The notes under the pieces are model-generated. The model saw only the letters and a program-made list of their open reading frames with translations, ran no database searches and was not told the origin of the DNA. The position numbers and the translations under genes were made by a program. Of a stretch of DNA of 64,000 nt, positions 8,405-17,438 are shown piece after piece (the first letter of the stretch is position 1; each line of letters opens with the position of its first letter). Location: contig NZ_CP117781.1 in assembly GCF_028657905.1 (NCBI RefSeq), positions 1,550,001-1,614,000 of the forward strand, read 5' to 3'. The DNA comes from Burkholderia sp. FERM BP-3421. Its GTDB lineage: Bacteria > Pseudomonadota > Gammaproteobacteria > Burkholderiales > Burkholderiaceae.

Positions 8405-11305
8405 ATGAGAAAACACGGCCTGTCGCGGCGTGCTTTTCTGAAAGCCAGCGTGCTGGCTGGCGTGACGGTGTACGTTGCGCCGATCGGCAGCCGCGCATTT
8501 GCGGCGCTATTCGAAGAGAAAATCCTGACGCCGGTGCAATGGAACAGCGCCACCGGCCAAGCCAAATTCCGCATCGACGGCATCGCGAAAGTCACCGGCG
8601 CGAAGGTGTTCGCGCGCGACATCCGCGCGTCCGACATGCCGCACTGGCCGAAGGAACAGGCCCATGCGCTGGTGCTGCGCGCCACGCGGGCCGACAGTGT
8701 GTACCAGGGCTTCGACCTGACGTCGCTCGGCGACGACCTGCAACCCGACCGGATCGTGACGGCCGACGACCTGGCGCGCGACGGCCTCGCGTTTCCGGCG
8801 TTCTACGGCGACGACATGCTGCTGCCGGCCGGCAAGACGCCCGCGTATCTCGGCCATGCGGTCGCGATCCTCATCTATCACGATTTCGCGCGCTTCAGTT
8901 TCGCCAAGAGCACGCTGAAATTCCGTGACGACGTGATCCGCTACGGCGCGAGCACCGGGCCGCTCGAACGCGACCCGTGGGGCACCTTCCGCTACGTGCG
9001 GGTGGGCGGCGCGACGCCGTACGACGACGACGTGTTCTCGAGCCTCAAGGACGCGCCGATCTTTCCGAGCATGATGCGCAAGCACGAGCCCGTCTGGCCG
9101 GACGGCAAGGAACACGGCAAGCTCGACGAGCAGGGCATGTTCCACGCGGCCGGGATCGCGCACGAACTCGACCAGCCGGATGCCGGCTGGCTCGTGTTCG
9201 ACCGCGAATACCAGACCCAGTCCGTCGACACCGCCGCGCTCGAACCCGACAACGCGAACTGCTGGTACGACGCGGCGACCCAGACCCTGCACCTCGTGGT
9301 GCCGACCCAGTCGCCGCTCGAAGTGGTCGAGAACGCGGCCGGCATGGCCGCGAAGTGCCGCTTCCCGGTCAGGCAGATGTTCGTGCACCCGTGCTACACG
9401 GTCGGCTACGGCTCGAAGGACCACTGCAACATGCCGTTCTACGGGCTCGTGGCCGCGCTGTATGGCGACGGGCGGCCGGTGCGGCTCGCGAACGACCGCT
9501 TCGAACAGTTCCAGACCTCGCTCAAGCGGCATGCGTTCAAGATGCATTACCGCATCGCGGTCGAGCGCGAAACCGGCTTGCTCAAGTCGTTCAAGGGCGA
9601 CTTCGAGGCGAACGGCGGCGGACGCTGCAATTTTTCGCCGTCGGTGGCGATGGTCGGCGCGACCGCCGCGCAATCGATCTATTACTTCCCGAAGAACGAC
9701 TTCACCGCCGTCGCGATCGCCTCGCGCGCGATCGACGCGGGTTCCGCACGCGGCTACGGCACGCTGCAGAGCATGGCGGCGACCGAGATGGCGATCGACG
9801 AGATCGCGGCGCAATTGCGGATCGATCCGATCGAATTCCGGCTGCGCAACGTGCTGCGCTCCGGGATGAAGAACACGCAGGGCGCGATTCCGGCCGGTGC
9901 GGTGCGCGCCGACGAAGTGCTCGAGCGCGCGAAGAAGCATCCGCTGTGGACTCAGCGCGAGAAGAAGAAGGCCGATTACGAAGCCGCGCATCCGGGGCGG
10001 CGCTATGGCGTCGGCTTCGCGTGCGTGCAGAAAGACTTCGGCACGGGCGCCGAGGCGTCGCTGGCGAAAGTCGAGTTCGACGAGAACGGCGCGATCACGC
10101 TGCATCACACGGGCGCGGAGATCGGCACCGGGATGTCGACCTCGCAGGCCGTCGCGGTCGCGAAGTGGCTTGGGCGGCCGGCTGCCGAGGTGCGCGTCGC
10201 GGTGACCGAATGGCCGGATCTGCCGGTCGTCACGAGCGGCGATCCGTACCTGATGTCGCAGGCCGATCAGGACCGGCTGAGCGCGAACCCGCGTTGGACG
10301 CCGAGCTATGCGTCGCCGTCGAGCGCGACCAATTCCGCGTTCTATTTCACGCACAGCACGCAGGAAGCCGCGCGCGCGGTGTTCCGCTACGGCCTGTGGC
10401 CGGCGGCGCTCGCGATCTGGGGGCAAGGCATCGGCGGCGGCCAGGCCGCGCCGCTCGTCGTGCGCTTCGAGGACGCGCGCTGGGTCGACGGCAGTCTGAC
10501 GGCCGCCGGGCTCGAGGCGCTGCCGTATGAGCGGCTCGTGAAGAAGGCCTATGAACTGGGCCTGCCGACGGGCGCGGTCGTCCACGTGTTCAACCGCTGG
10601 CAATGGACCGAGGCCGAGTTCGAGGTCGGCGGGACCGTGGATCGGCTGCCGATCGACGGGCTGTCGCTGCGCTATGGCGCGGGCGGCGGGACGCCGGCGG
10701 GTGCCGCGGCGAGCGGTGCGGCGGCGGCGCCTGCGCCTGCGTCGCGCAAGCCGGCCGCGGCGGTTGCGAAGTCCACGTTGCCGACGACTGCGAACGGTTA
10801 TCACGTGCTCGACCGTCGGCGTGTGTTCATTCCGCCCGTGCAACGCAACAACGCGGCCGTGACCTATTACACGGCGGTCGGCACGCTGGTCGAGCTGACC
10901 GTGCATGAAGCGAGCGGGCAGGTCGAGCTGCTGACGCACCACTCGATCATGGAGTGCGGCAACCAGATTTCGCCGCAACTCGTGTCGGGGCAGTTGCAAG
11001 GCGGCCTCGCGATGGGCATCGGTCACGCGCTGCACGAATATCTGCCGCTTTACGAGGACGGCCCCGGCAACGGTACGTGGAACTTCAACCGCTACCAGCT
11101 GCCGCGCGCGAAGGACGTCGCCGTCTGGTCGCAGACCGGCGAAACCCTGCCGCCGCTGTCCGAAACCGATCCGCCGAAGGGCGTCGCCGAGGTCGTGATG
11201 ATTCCGGTCGTCGGCGCGATCGTCAACGGCATCGCGCACGCGATCGGCCACCGTTTCACCGATTTGCCGGTGACCCCGCAGAACATTCAGGAGGTACTTG
11301 CATGA
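8405..11305 (+). CDS. Periplasmic molybdopterin-binding subunit, xanthine dehydrogenase / aldehyde oxidase family
   Basis: A 966-residue large subunit of a molybdenum hydroxylase. The N-terminus carries a twin-arginine signal (SRRAFLKASVLAG), so the folded Mo enzyme is exported. It then has the aldehyde oxidase/xanthine dehydrogenase domains and ends with PPKGVAE, whose Glu929 matches the active-site Glu of the family. A low-complexity Ala/Pro insert (about residues 760-795) interrupts the C-terminal half. The stop overlaps the next ATG by four bases (ATGA), so the 2Fe-2S subunit is translationally coupled. Enzymes with this three-subunit make-up include membrane aldehyde dehydrogenases and isoquinoline or nicotinate hydroxylases; the substrate is not determinable here. 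Confidence 0.92.
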   Translation: MRKHGLSRRAFLKASVLAGVTVYVAPIGSRAFAALFEEKILTPVQWNSATGQAKFRIDGIAKVTGAKVFARDIRASDMPHWPKEQAHALVLRATRADSVYQGFDLTSLGDDLQPDRIVTADDLARDGLAFPAFYGDDMLLPAGKTPAYLGHAVAILIYHDFARFSFAKSTLKFRDDVIRYGASTGPLERDPWGTFRYVRVGGATPYDDDVFSSLKDAPIFPSMMRKHEPVWPDGKEHGKLDEQGMFHAAGIAHELDQPDAGWLVFDREYQTQSVDTAALEPDNANCWYDAATQTLHLVVPTQSPLEVVENAAGMAAKCRFPVRQMFVHPCYTVGYGSKDHCNMPFYGLVAALYGDGRPVRLANDRFEQFQTSLKRHAFKMHYRIAVERETGLLKSFKGDFEANGGGRCNFSPSVAMVGATAAQSIYYFPKNDFTAVAIASRAIDAGSARGYGTLQSMAATEMAIDEIAAQLRIDPIEFRLRNVLRSGMKNTQGAIPAGAVRADEVLERAKKHPLWTQREKKKADYEAAHPGRRYGVGFACVQKDFGTGAEASLAKVEFDENGAITLHHTGAEIGTGMSTSQAVAVAKWLGRPAAEVRVAVTEWPDLPVVTSGDPYLMSQADQDRLSANPRWTPSYASPSSATNSAFYFTHSTQEAARAVFRYGLWPAALAIWGQGIGGGQAAPLVVRFEDARWVDGSLTAAGLEALPYERLVKKAYELGLPTGAVVHVFNRWQWTEAEFEVGGTVDRLPIDGLSLRYGAGGGTPAGAAASGAAAAPAPASRKPAAAVAKSTLPTTANGYHVLDRRRVFIPPVQRNNAAVTYYTAVGTLVELTVHEASGQVELLTHHSIMECGNQISPQLVSGQLQGGLAMGIGHALHEYLPLYEDGPGNGTWNFNRYQLPRAKDVAVWSQTGETLPPLSETDPPKGVAEVVMIPVVGAIVNGIAHAIGHRFTDLPVTPQNIQEVLA

Positions 11306-12003
11306 CGGCCGCCCAACCTGCCGCATCGGCGACCCAGGGCGCCGCCGGCGCGCCGACGGCTTCCCAGGTTCAAAACGCTTCGGCCGCGAGTGCGGCTGCG
11401 GCCGCGCCGGCCAGCGGCGCGTCTGCGGCCGCGCCGGTCGAGCGTCCGCTCGTTCAGTATCGGCCGCAGCCGCTCAGCATGACGGTCAATGGCCAGTCGG
11501 TCGGGCCGATGCCGGTGCCGGCCGGGATCATGATGATCGATTTCCTGCACGAGTATCTCGGCCTGACCGGCTCGCGGCTCGGGTGCGGGCAGGGTATTTG
11601 TCACGCGTGCGTCGTGATCGTCGATCAGCCGGACGGCAGCAGCGAGGAAGTGCGCACGTGTATTACCGGCGCGCATTTCTTCGACGGCCGACGGGTGCGG
11701 ACGGTCGAGGGGCACGCGAAGCGCAACGACGCGGGTGACGTGGTCGAACTTTCGCCGATCCAGCAGAAGTTCCTGGAGCACTTCAGTTTCCAGTGCGGGT
11801 ACTGCACGCCGGGGTTCGTCAATGCGGCGACCGTGCTGCTCGAACGGCTGAAGCTCGCGCCGATCGCGCGCGCCGATGTCGAGAGCGTGATTACCGAGGC
11901 CTTGAATCCGCATCTGTGCCGTTGCACGGGGTATGTGCGCTATTACGAGGCGGTGAAGGATCTCGTGCTCGGCACGCCCGGACTCGTGAAGGACGCGGCA
12001 TGA
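11302..12003 (+). CDS. 2Fe-2S subunit of the molybdenum hydroxylase
   Basis: A 233-residue electron-transfer subunit. The plant-type ferredoxin cluster ligands are in SRLGCGQGICHACVV plus the later RTC, and the second 2Fe-2S domain has FQCGYCTPGF and LCRCTGY. Unusually, about 45 Ala/Ser/Gln-rich residues precede the ferredoxin domain (MTAAQPAASATQ onward), a flexible extension most homologues lack. It has no export signal of its own, so it is probably carried out with the Tat-signal-bearing large subunit. The ATG at 11302 overlaps the previous stop, and its own stop overlaps the ATG of the cytochrome gene. Confidence 0.93.
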   Translation: MTAAQPAASATQGAAGAPTASQVQNASAASAAAAAPASGASAAAPVERPLVQYRPQPLSMTVNGQSVGPMPVPAGIMMIDFLHEYLGLTGSRLGCGQGICHACVVIVDQPDGSSEEVRTCITGAHFFDGRRVRTVEGHAKRNDAGDVVELSPIQQKFLEHFSFQCGYCTPGFVNAATVLLERLKLAPIARADVESVITEALNPHLCRCTGYVRYYEAVKDLVLGTPGLVKDAA

Positions 12004-13256
12004 GCACGATGACGACACTGGGGGCCCGGTTCGCGCGCGCGGCGCGCCATGCGACGCTGCTTGGTCTGTGCGCGGCGGCGCTCGCCGCGTGCGGCTCGCA
12101 CGATACGCCGAGCGTTGCGGCCGTGCCGACGCCCGAATTGATCGCCCGCGGCCGATATCTCGTGAAGGTGGCCGACTGTGCGGCCTGTCACACCGCGAAG
12201 GACGGCGCGCCGTTTGCGGGCGGGGTGAAGCTCGATTCGCCGTATGGCGCGTTTTATGGCTCGAACATCACGCCGGACAAGGATGACGGGATCGGCAAGT
12301 GGAGCGCGGCGGAGTTTTATGCCGCGCTGCATGATGGGAAAGCGCCGGGCAAGCAGTTGTATCCGTCGATGCCTTATACGTCGTATCGGCAGCTGAGCCG
12401 CGCGGATACCGACGCGATGTATGCGTATCTGATGACGGTGAAGCCGGTGGCGGTCGAGAGCCGCGCGCACGAGCTGAGCTTCCCGTACAACATGCGCTTC
12501 GGGATGGCGGTCTGGAACATGATGTTCCTGTCGGACACGCTGCCCGATGCGTCGCGGGGGAAGTCGGCGGATTGGCAGCGCGGGCGGTATCTGGCGAATG
12601 CGCTGGGGCATTGCGCGGAGTGTCATACGCCGCGCGGGGTGTTCGGGCAGCTGGATAAGGCCAAGCCGCTGCATGGCGCGGCGCTCGGGCGCGTGATCGC
12701 GCCGGATATCACGCCGACGGGGCTGGCCGCGCGTGGCTGGACCGGGGCCGATCTGCAGACGCTGTTCGGTGTCGGGATCGCGCAGCAAGGGTCGGCGTTC
12801 GGCGAGATGTATCCGGTCGTGCATCTGAGCACGCAATATATGACGCAGGATGATTTGCGCGCGTTGTCGGTGTATTTGATGGGCGATACGCCGCCCGCGC
12901 CGGAACCGCTCAAGGCTGTTTCGGCGGATGCCGCGCAGCTCGCGGCGGGGCGTTCGGTGTATCTCGCGGTGTGTGCGGGGTGTCATGGACTGTCCGGCGA
13001 GGGCAAGCCGCATGTGGCCGTGCCGATGCGCGGGAATTCGACGCTCAGACAGGCCGATCCGCACAACCTGCTGGTCGCGATGCTCGATGGGATCGAGGAG
13101 CAGCGGTTCGCCGGGGTCGAGAACATGCAGGCGATGCCGGGGTTCGCGCGGACGCTCGGCGATCAGGATCTGGCGTTGCTCGCGAATTACCTCAGGGCAA
13201 GCTGGGGCGGGCAGCCGGCGAATGTCAGTGCGAGGGATGTGAAGGCGTTGCGCTGA
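12000..13256 (+). CDS. Tri-haem cytochrome c lipoprotein, electron acceptor of the molybdenum hydroxylase
   Basis: A 418-residue protein with a lipoprotein-type signal (hydrophobic run ending LAAC, Cys31) and three CXXCH haem sites: CAACH (59-63), CAECH in the middle domain and CAGCH in the C-terminal domain. It is the type found with membrane alcohol/aldehyde dehydrogenases and passes electrons from the 2Fe-2S subunit to the respiratory chain. The start overlaps the previous stop (ATGA at 12000), making the three genes one coupled operon, closed by a terminator 30 bp later. Confidence 0.93.
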   Translation: MSTMTTLGARFARAARHATLLGLCAAALAACGSHDTPSVAAVPTPELIARGRYLVKVADCAACHTAKDGAPFAGGVKLDSPYGAFYGSNITPDKDDGIGKWSAAEFYAALHDGKAPGKQLYPSMPYTSYRQLSRADTDAMYAYLMTVKPVAVESRAHELSFPYNMRFGMAVWNMMFLSDTLPDASRGKSADWQRGRYLANALGHCAECHTPRGVFGQLDKAKPLHGAALGRVIAPDITPTGLAARGWTGADLQTLFGVGIAQQGSAFGEMYPVVHLSTQYMTQDDLRALSVYLMGDTPPAPEPLKAVSADAAQLAAGRSVYLAVCAGCHGLSGEGKPHVAVPMRGNSTLRQADPHNLLVAMLDGIEEQRFAGVENMQAMPGFARTLGDQDLALLANYLRASWGGQPANVSARDVKALR

Positions 13257-13285
13257 GGATGGGGTGTAGGGCTGGTTGGATTGAG

Positions 13286-13319
13286 ACGGCGGGGTCCCGG
13301 TGGGGGCTCCGCCGTTTTT
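13286..13319 (+). terminator. Intrinsic terminator of the molybdenum hydroxylase operon
   Basis: Stem ACGGCGG paired with CCGCCGT, extended with mismatches, loop rich in G and C, followed by TTTTT. It lies 30 bp after the cytochrome stop. It also marks the point where base composition drops from GC-rich to markedly AT-richer DNA. Confidence 0.8.
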
Positions 13320-13638
13320 GCTTTAGGGGGATTGGCGGTTAACAAGGTAAGCCGTCTCGCTTCCAAGCGCGTTTGTGCGACAGCAATCAAAATTAAACGG
13401 CGCGAAGAAGCAAATTGGCGATTTATTAAAAATTAGATATCCGAAGTGCATAAAGTCGCAATTGGAAAGAAGTGTGTCGTATTGCTTATGCTTTCTCGGG
13501 CGATTAGAAATTATTTTGAAATGGTGTTGAGGCGTATTTGAAAGTGTTTTTGCGCCCCCTTCACAATCGCGGTGTCATTCGTTGCGATGTTCAGGAATTA
13601 TAAGGGCCATGAAAATATAATTCAAGGAGTGTTTAATC
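13320..13638 (+). promoter_or_regulatory. AT-rich intergenic leader of the accessory region
   Basis: 319 bp with no gene. It is conspicuously AT-rich (13380-13520 contains long A/T stretches) against GC-rich neighbours and probably holds the promoter for the secreted-protein gene at 13639. A CAAGGAGTG ribosome-binding site is at 13623-13631. No attachment-site repeat could be identified by eye. Confidence 0.35.
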
Positions 13639-14199
13639 ATGCCGAGGCTATCGTCATTGGTGTCTGCTCTGGTTTTTTGGGGTGCCCTGCTTTTTGGATC
13701 GACGGCGGCAATGGCAGGTCCGCCCATTTTTGCTCAAGATGGTCCTCCGGCCAATGCTGGCGGAGTGCCTGGTCAAGTATTATTGGTTAGCGTCAAATAT
13801 AAGCTGACCGTTCCCGGCTCGGATCCCATTCATTTTGGACGGGAGCCTTTGGATGTGATATTCACGGCGCCTCCCAATACGTTTACTTTCTTGCCTCAAT
13901 ACACGGTTGCTGTTGTGAGCAACAGTATCAGCTTGGCGACCAATTGCAAGACAAATGCCAGCAATACCGAGTTGCAGTGCAAGATTGATCCTCAGGCAAA
14001 TGGCGTGGTTAACGTAAAAGGGGATATCGAGTTTCGGCCATTGGTCCAAATCTCGCCAAAAAGCACGGCTGGGAGTATCTTTTTGGGCGGGAGCGTCATT
14101 TATTATCAAGACCCAAGCCTTCTTCCGCCTAATACGCCTCCAAGCGTTCCTATCCCGGTGCTGACGGGTAGCGTCAATTATTACGTGACGGTGAAATGA
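13639..14199 (+). CDS. Secreted protein of unknown function
   Basis: A 186-residue protein with a clear signal peptide (about 1-26, MPRLSSLVSALVFWGALLFG then STAAMA). The mature part is Pro- and Ser-rich with alternating hydrophobic residues suggesting beta structure, and has two Cys (LATNCKTN, ELQCKID) that could form a disulfide. The base composition is lower in GC than flanking core genes, pointing to horizontal acquisition. The next gene in the same direction also encodes an exported protein of unknown function. I recognise no family. Confidence 0.7.
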   Translation: MPRLSSLVSALVFWGALLFGSTAAMAGPPIFAQDGPPANAGGVPGQVLLVSVKYKLTVPGSDPIHFGREPLDVIFTAPPNTFTFLPQYTVAVVSNSISLATNCKTNASNTELQCKIDPQANGVVNVKGDIEFRPLVQISPKSTAGSIFLGGSVIYYQDPSLLPPNTPPSVPIPVLTGSVNYYVTVK

Positions 14200-14392
14200 C
14201 GCCTTCCTGCTGAATTGCGGCGAAGGTGCCGCGAAGAACCATGGGCGAATTAATTTCGACCGGAAGACTTGAATTTCCCGTCGCCGGGCACTCAATTCAA
14301 AATTTGCATGGGTAGCGGGATTCTTTGAGCCGCCAAGAAGGCGCATGGCGCCGCCGGGCGGTCAAGGTGTTTTTTAATAAAAAGGGATCGAT

Positions 14393-15370
14393 ATGAATGA
14401 CGTAAAAGTTGCCTTATCGGCATTGATTTTTTCTCAATTCTTTATTTTCGATGTGATGGCTGCCTCAAATTTTTCCACCTCGAAGTTTGAGGATATCGGC
14501 CTGGCATGCGCGGACGCGAATAAACTGGCGTCCCAGAACAAAGGAAAAATGGCGTGCTCGTATACCAGGACATCGATTGCATCATCTCCCTCCGATGACG
14601 GAGTGCCAAACAACGGAAAGAATCTAAATTACGCCAGCATGTCTGGCGAGATTGTCAGCGTTATCTGGAAGGGTAGCGACGGTATCCCAAGGTTGGCCGT
14701 TCAAGTTCTTGGAAATGCCTACAAGCAGTGCAGTGGAGATGTCCTCTATCAAAAAAGGGGTAATAGCGCGGGTCAATCAAATCCGAAAGGTGAGTGCAAT
14801 GCGTCAAACACACTCTCGAAATCTGTCGGCATCAGAGTTTTCGCGCATGATTCCGGCCTGGATAAATTGCGGGTCTATAGTGATTCATCCGACGAGAACA
14901 CATACAAGGATCCGAAATTTGCTTGCTTCGTCAGTGGCGGAAGAGCGCCGTCCTTGCCATACGAATGTACAAGTCTTGGCGGCGTATCTGTCTCTACAGT
15001 CACGCCATCAAGTTCGGTGGGGACGATTGGCTACAATGACGGATTCAGTTTTGGCGGGTCGATTGATCCCAAGGGCGCGGTTAGCCTGTCTCCCTCGTTT
15101 AGTTTCGGTTCGTCGAGATCCATGCCGAATCTGAGCGTTGACCAGCGCCAAAATGGCCAGGCGAATGTCTCGTGGATTTATACGGCTGACAAATACACTG
15201 GAAGTATTCCAAATGGTGAGTTTGTCGTTTTTCAGCTTCCGGTTTCGGTGATCGAGGCTGAAAAAGTTACGGTCGGATTCGGTATGGAGTACACGATGTG
15301 GATGTACTCGACAACGGGGAAGCCGTTTATGAAAACGCTCTTCAGCACCATTCCAACCAAGGGCCTTTGA
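14393..15370 (+). CDS. Secreted protein of unknown function
   Basis: A 325-residue protein with an N-terminal hydrophobic export signal (about 1-23, ending DVMA). The mature chain contains several Cys (CADANK, KMACSYT, QCSGD, GECN, FACF, YECT) suggesting disulfides, and Gly/Ser-rich beta-like segments in the second half (VGTIGYNDGFSFGGS, SLSPSFSFGSS). Low-GC composition like the gene before it; a 193-bp gap separates them. It may form an exported pair with that gene, but no family is recognised and no function is assigned. The AT-rich leader contains AAAAAGGGATCG before the ATG. Confidence 0.65.
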   Translation: MNDVKVALSALIFSQFFIFDVMAASNFSTSKFEDIGLACADANKLASQNKGKMACSYTRTSIASSPSDDGVPNNGKNLNYASMSGEIVSVIWKGSDGIPRLAVQVLGNAYKQCSGDVLYQKRGNSAGQSNPKGECNASNTLSKSVGIRVFAHDSGLDKLRVYSDSSDENTYKDPKFACFVSGGRAPSLPYECTSLGGVSVSTVTPSSSVGTIGYNDGFSFGGSIDPKGAVSLSPSFSFGSSRSMPNLSVDQRQNGQANVSWIYTADKYTGSIPNGEFVVFQLPVSVIEAEKVTVGFGMEYTMWMYSTTGKPFMKTLFSTIPTKGL

Positions 15371-15800
15371 TTGATGGATGGGGCACTCGGTTTGATTTGA
15401 TCGAGGGCCCCATATCGCAAGCTGTCGCCGGCTGCGCGGCAGCGCTGCGCGCCGGACAATCATGCCGAAGCTGGCCGGTCTGGTCGCGGTCAACGGCTTG
15501 GTCACGCCACGAAACAGGTCATCGACGATTTTCGCCCGGCGGGCAGTTCGCAATTCATGGACGGCCGTCATATCGATGACAATCGCTTCGATGCGCCCGG
15601 CCGCCGTCGGGATGGCGATGTCGCGTGCGTGGCTCTGATCGATCCAGAGCATTTTAGGACCGGGAACTCGGCAACAACCCGCACGCTGGCGGGCATCGGC
15701 AAGATCCCGCAAGCCCAGGCAAACCGTGCGGTGGCCCAATGGTCGCGCCCCGGTCAGTCCAGTTTCATCAACTGGTGGGGCCACAGTGTTCGCACCGGAA
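15371..15800. other. Gene-free stretch, probable mobile-element debris
   Basis: 430 bp between the secreted-protein gene and the IS3 remnant. GC-rich again, with open frames on both strands but no start, ribosome-binding site or recognisable protein motif. The minus frame through 15480-15780 is the longest but I could not match it to a family. Best read as degraded DNA left by transposition. Confidence 0.35.
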
Positions 15801-16222
15801 TGAACCGTACCGGGAATCGTGGAGGCTGGTTGGTTTAAGTTAATGCGGACACGTCAGCGGCATTTCTGAATTGCCTGTAGTAGTTTGCCTCAGCTTCAGC
15901 AGGCGGGATATAGCCGAGCGGTTCCATCAGGCGATGATGGTTGTACCAGGCCACCCATTCCAGCGTTGCCAGTTCGACGGATTCCCTCGTTTTCCAAGGG
16001 GCGCGCCGATGAATCAGTTCCGTCTTGCACAGGCCGTCGATCGTTTCAGCCAGCGCATTGTCGTAGCTGTCGCCCCGGCTGCCAATGACACGGCCCGTGC
16101 TCAGAATGACCGCGATGGCGTCGTCCGTCAGCTCCGCGTAGCGGATCGCGGTGGATGTCAGCGATGTCTTGCATGCCTCGCGTGCGAACTCGATATCGGC
16201 GAGGCCGAGGGGGGCCCGGCCC
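15801..16222 (-). mobile_element. IS3-family insertion sequence remnant (C-terminal OrfB transposase)
   Basis: The minus frame 15835-16224 encodes the end of an IS3-type DDE transposase: SRGDSYDNALAETIDGL (with the catalytic Glu), KTELIHRRAPWKTRESVELA, LEWVAWYNHHRLMEPLGYIP and PAEAEANYYRQ are hallmark segments. The catalytic Asps and the whole first ORF are missing, so it cannot move itself. TGAACCGTACCGGGAATCG at 15801-15819 looks like the terminal inverted repeat of the surviving end. The broken end lies just upstream of scrR. Confidence 0.85.
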
Positions 16223-16290
16223 ATAGCTGAACGGCATTACCGTGTTTACCCCATTTTACAGATCGGTCGGCACATCGTATCTTCCGCACA

Positions 16291-16304
16291 TGGTAACGAT
16301 GCCA
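16291..16304. promoter_or_regulatory. LacI-type operator-like site over the scrR start
   Basis: TGGTAACGATGCCA differs at two of 14 positions from the perfect palindrome upstream of scrA and overlaps the start codon of the LacI-family gene. This is consistent with autorepression. Inference from sequence similarity only. Confidence 0.5.
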
Positions 16305-17310
16305 CATAAAAGACTGACGATCCGTGATATTGCGACGCTCTCTGGTGTATCGACGTCGACGGTTTCGCGGGTACTGAATAACTCCGGATATGTGAAGGCC
16401 GAGGTGCGCGAGCGCATCGAAGCCGTGATATCGCAGACGCATTACACGCCGTCGGAACTGGCGAAGCAGCTAAAATCCCATCGGTCCGGGCTGATCGGCG
16501 TGATCATTCCAAAGATCAACTCGTATACGACGGGGGGAGGTCGTCGCCGGCATTTCGTCGACACTCGAGCCGCTACGGTACCAGATGCTGCTGGCCAACA
16601 CGGACAATTCGGTGGCGGAAGAAGAGGCCGCCTACGATCTGTTCCGCAGGCAGCGGGTCGCGGGCGTGCTGCATCTGGCGACGACCGTCAACGGCGGTCT
16701 GATCAATGCGATCCGCGAGGCGGGCCTCCCGATCGTGATGATCGGGCAGGACGCGAGCCATCTGGGCGTCACGAGCGTGATTCAGAACGAACGCTCGGCG
16801 GCACGCCAGATGACCGAGCATCTGCTCAATTGCGGGCATACGCGGATCGGGTTGGTGACGGTGGGCGAAGAGGATTTTCAGGTCGGCGGAGAGCGAACGG
16901 CCGGCTATGTCGATGCGTTGCAGGCGCATGGATTACTGGTCGATCCGGATTTGGTCGTCCGCGTGAGCTTCCGGGCCGAAGCAGGCGAGGAAGCGGTGGA
17001 GCGTCTCTTGCGAGCGACGGGCAAGGCGCGCTGCACCGCGATTCTGGCCGTGACCGACCGGCTCGCGGTTGGCGTGATGGCGTGTTTGCACGACCACGGC
17101 ATCCGGGTACCCGACGGCATGGCGGTCGCGGGCATGGGCGATAGTGACATGGCGCGGATGGTGCGTCCTGCGTTGACGACCGTCCATTACAACTATGCGG
17201 ACACGGGCGCGAAGGCTGCCCGCCTGATGCTGGACATGCGCGAAGCCAAGAGCGGCGACGTTGCGCGGGTGGTGATGCCGTATCGGCTCGTATTGCGGCG
17301 GAGCACCTGA
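16299..17310 (+). pseudogene. scrR: LacI-family sucrose-operon repressor (ScrR-like), frameshifted
   Basis: LacI/GalR repressor next to and facing the sucrose genes. The HTH is intact (LTIRDIATLSGVSTSTVSRV, then LNNSGYVKAEVRERIEAVI), followed by the start of the sugar-binding domain (SGLIGVIIPKINSYTTG). At the G6 run 16532-16537 the frame breaks; the correct continuation EVVAGISSTLEPLRYQMLLA lies in another plus frame and runs to 17310. One added G, or two removed, restores a protein of about 337 residues, the normal size. If real, the cluster lacks its repressor and may be constitutive. ATG 16299 is preferred; an in-frame ATG at 16290 is possible. Confidence 0.85.
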
Positions 17311-17382
17311 GCCGGTCCCATTACGATGGTGTTTGACCGAAGATGCGGGTCGCGAACGAGCCGGTTGAACTATTCGGTAATG

Positions 17383-17412
17383 TGGTATCGATACCATATG
17401 GCACCGATACCA
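17383..17412. promoter_or_regulatory. Tandem LacI-type operators upstream of scrA
   Basis: Site 1 (17383-17396) is a perfect palindrome, TGGTATCGATACCA. Site 2 (17399-17412) is TGGCACCGATACCA, two mismatches from site 1. Both have the central CG typical of LacI/GalR operators and their centres are 16 bp apart. They lie 27 bp or more before the scrA ATG and would cover a promoter or block initiation. The ribosome-binding site is GGAGGAGA at 17428-17435. Confidence 0.7.
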
Positions 17413-17438
17413 TGACAACCAGGAAGTGGAGGAGACAA

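Noticed and set aside
8507..11326. Long minus-strand open frame (939 codons) opposite the Mo-hydroxylase gene
   Set aside because: Arg/His/Asp-rich shadow typical of the antisense frame in GC-rich coding DNA; the plus strand encodes a well-defined family protein.
8405..13256. Cytosolic xanthine dehydrogenase
   Set aside because: The Tat signal and the tri-haem cytochrome c subunit place the enzyme in the periplasm with a respiratory acceptor; purine genes are absent.
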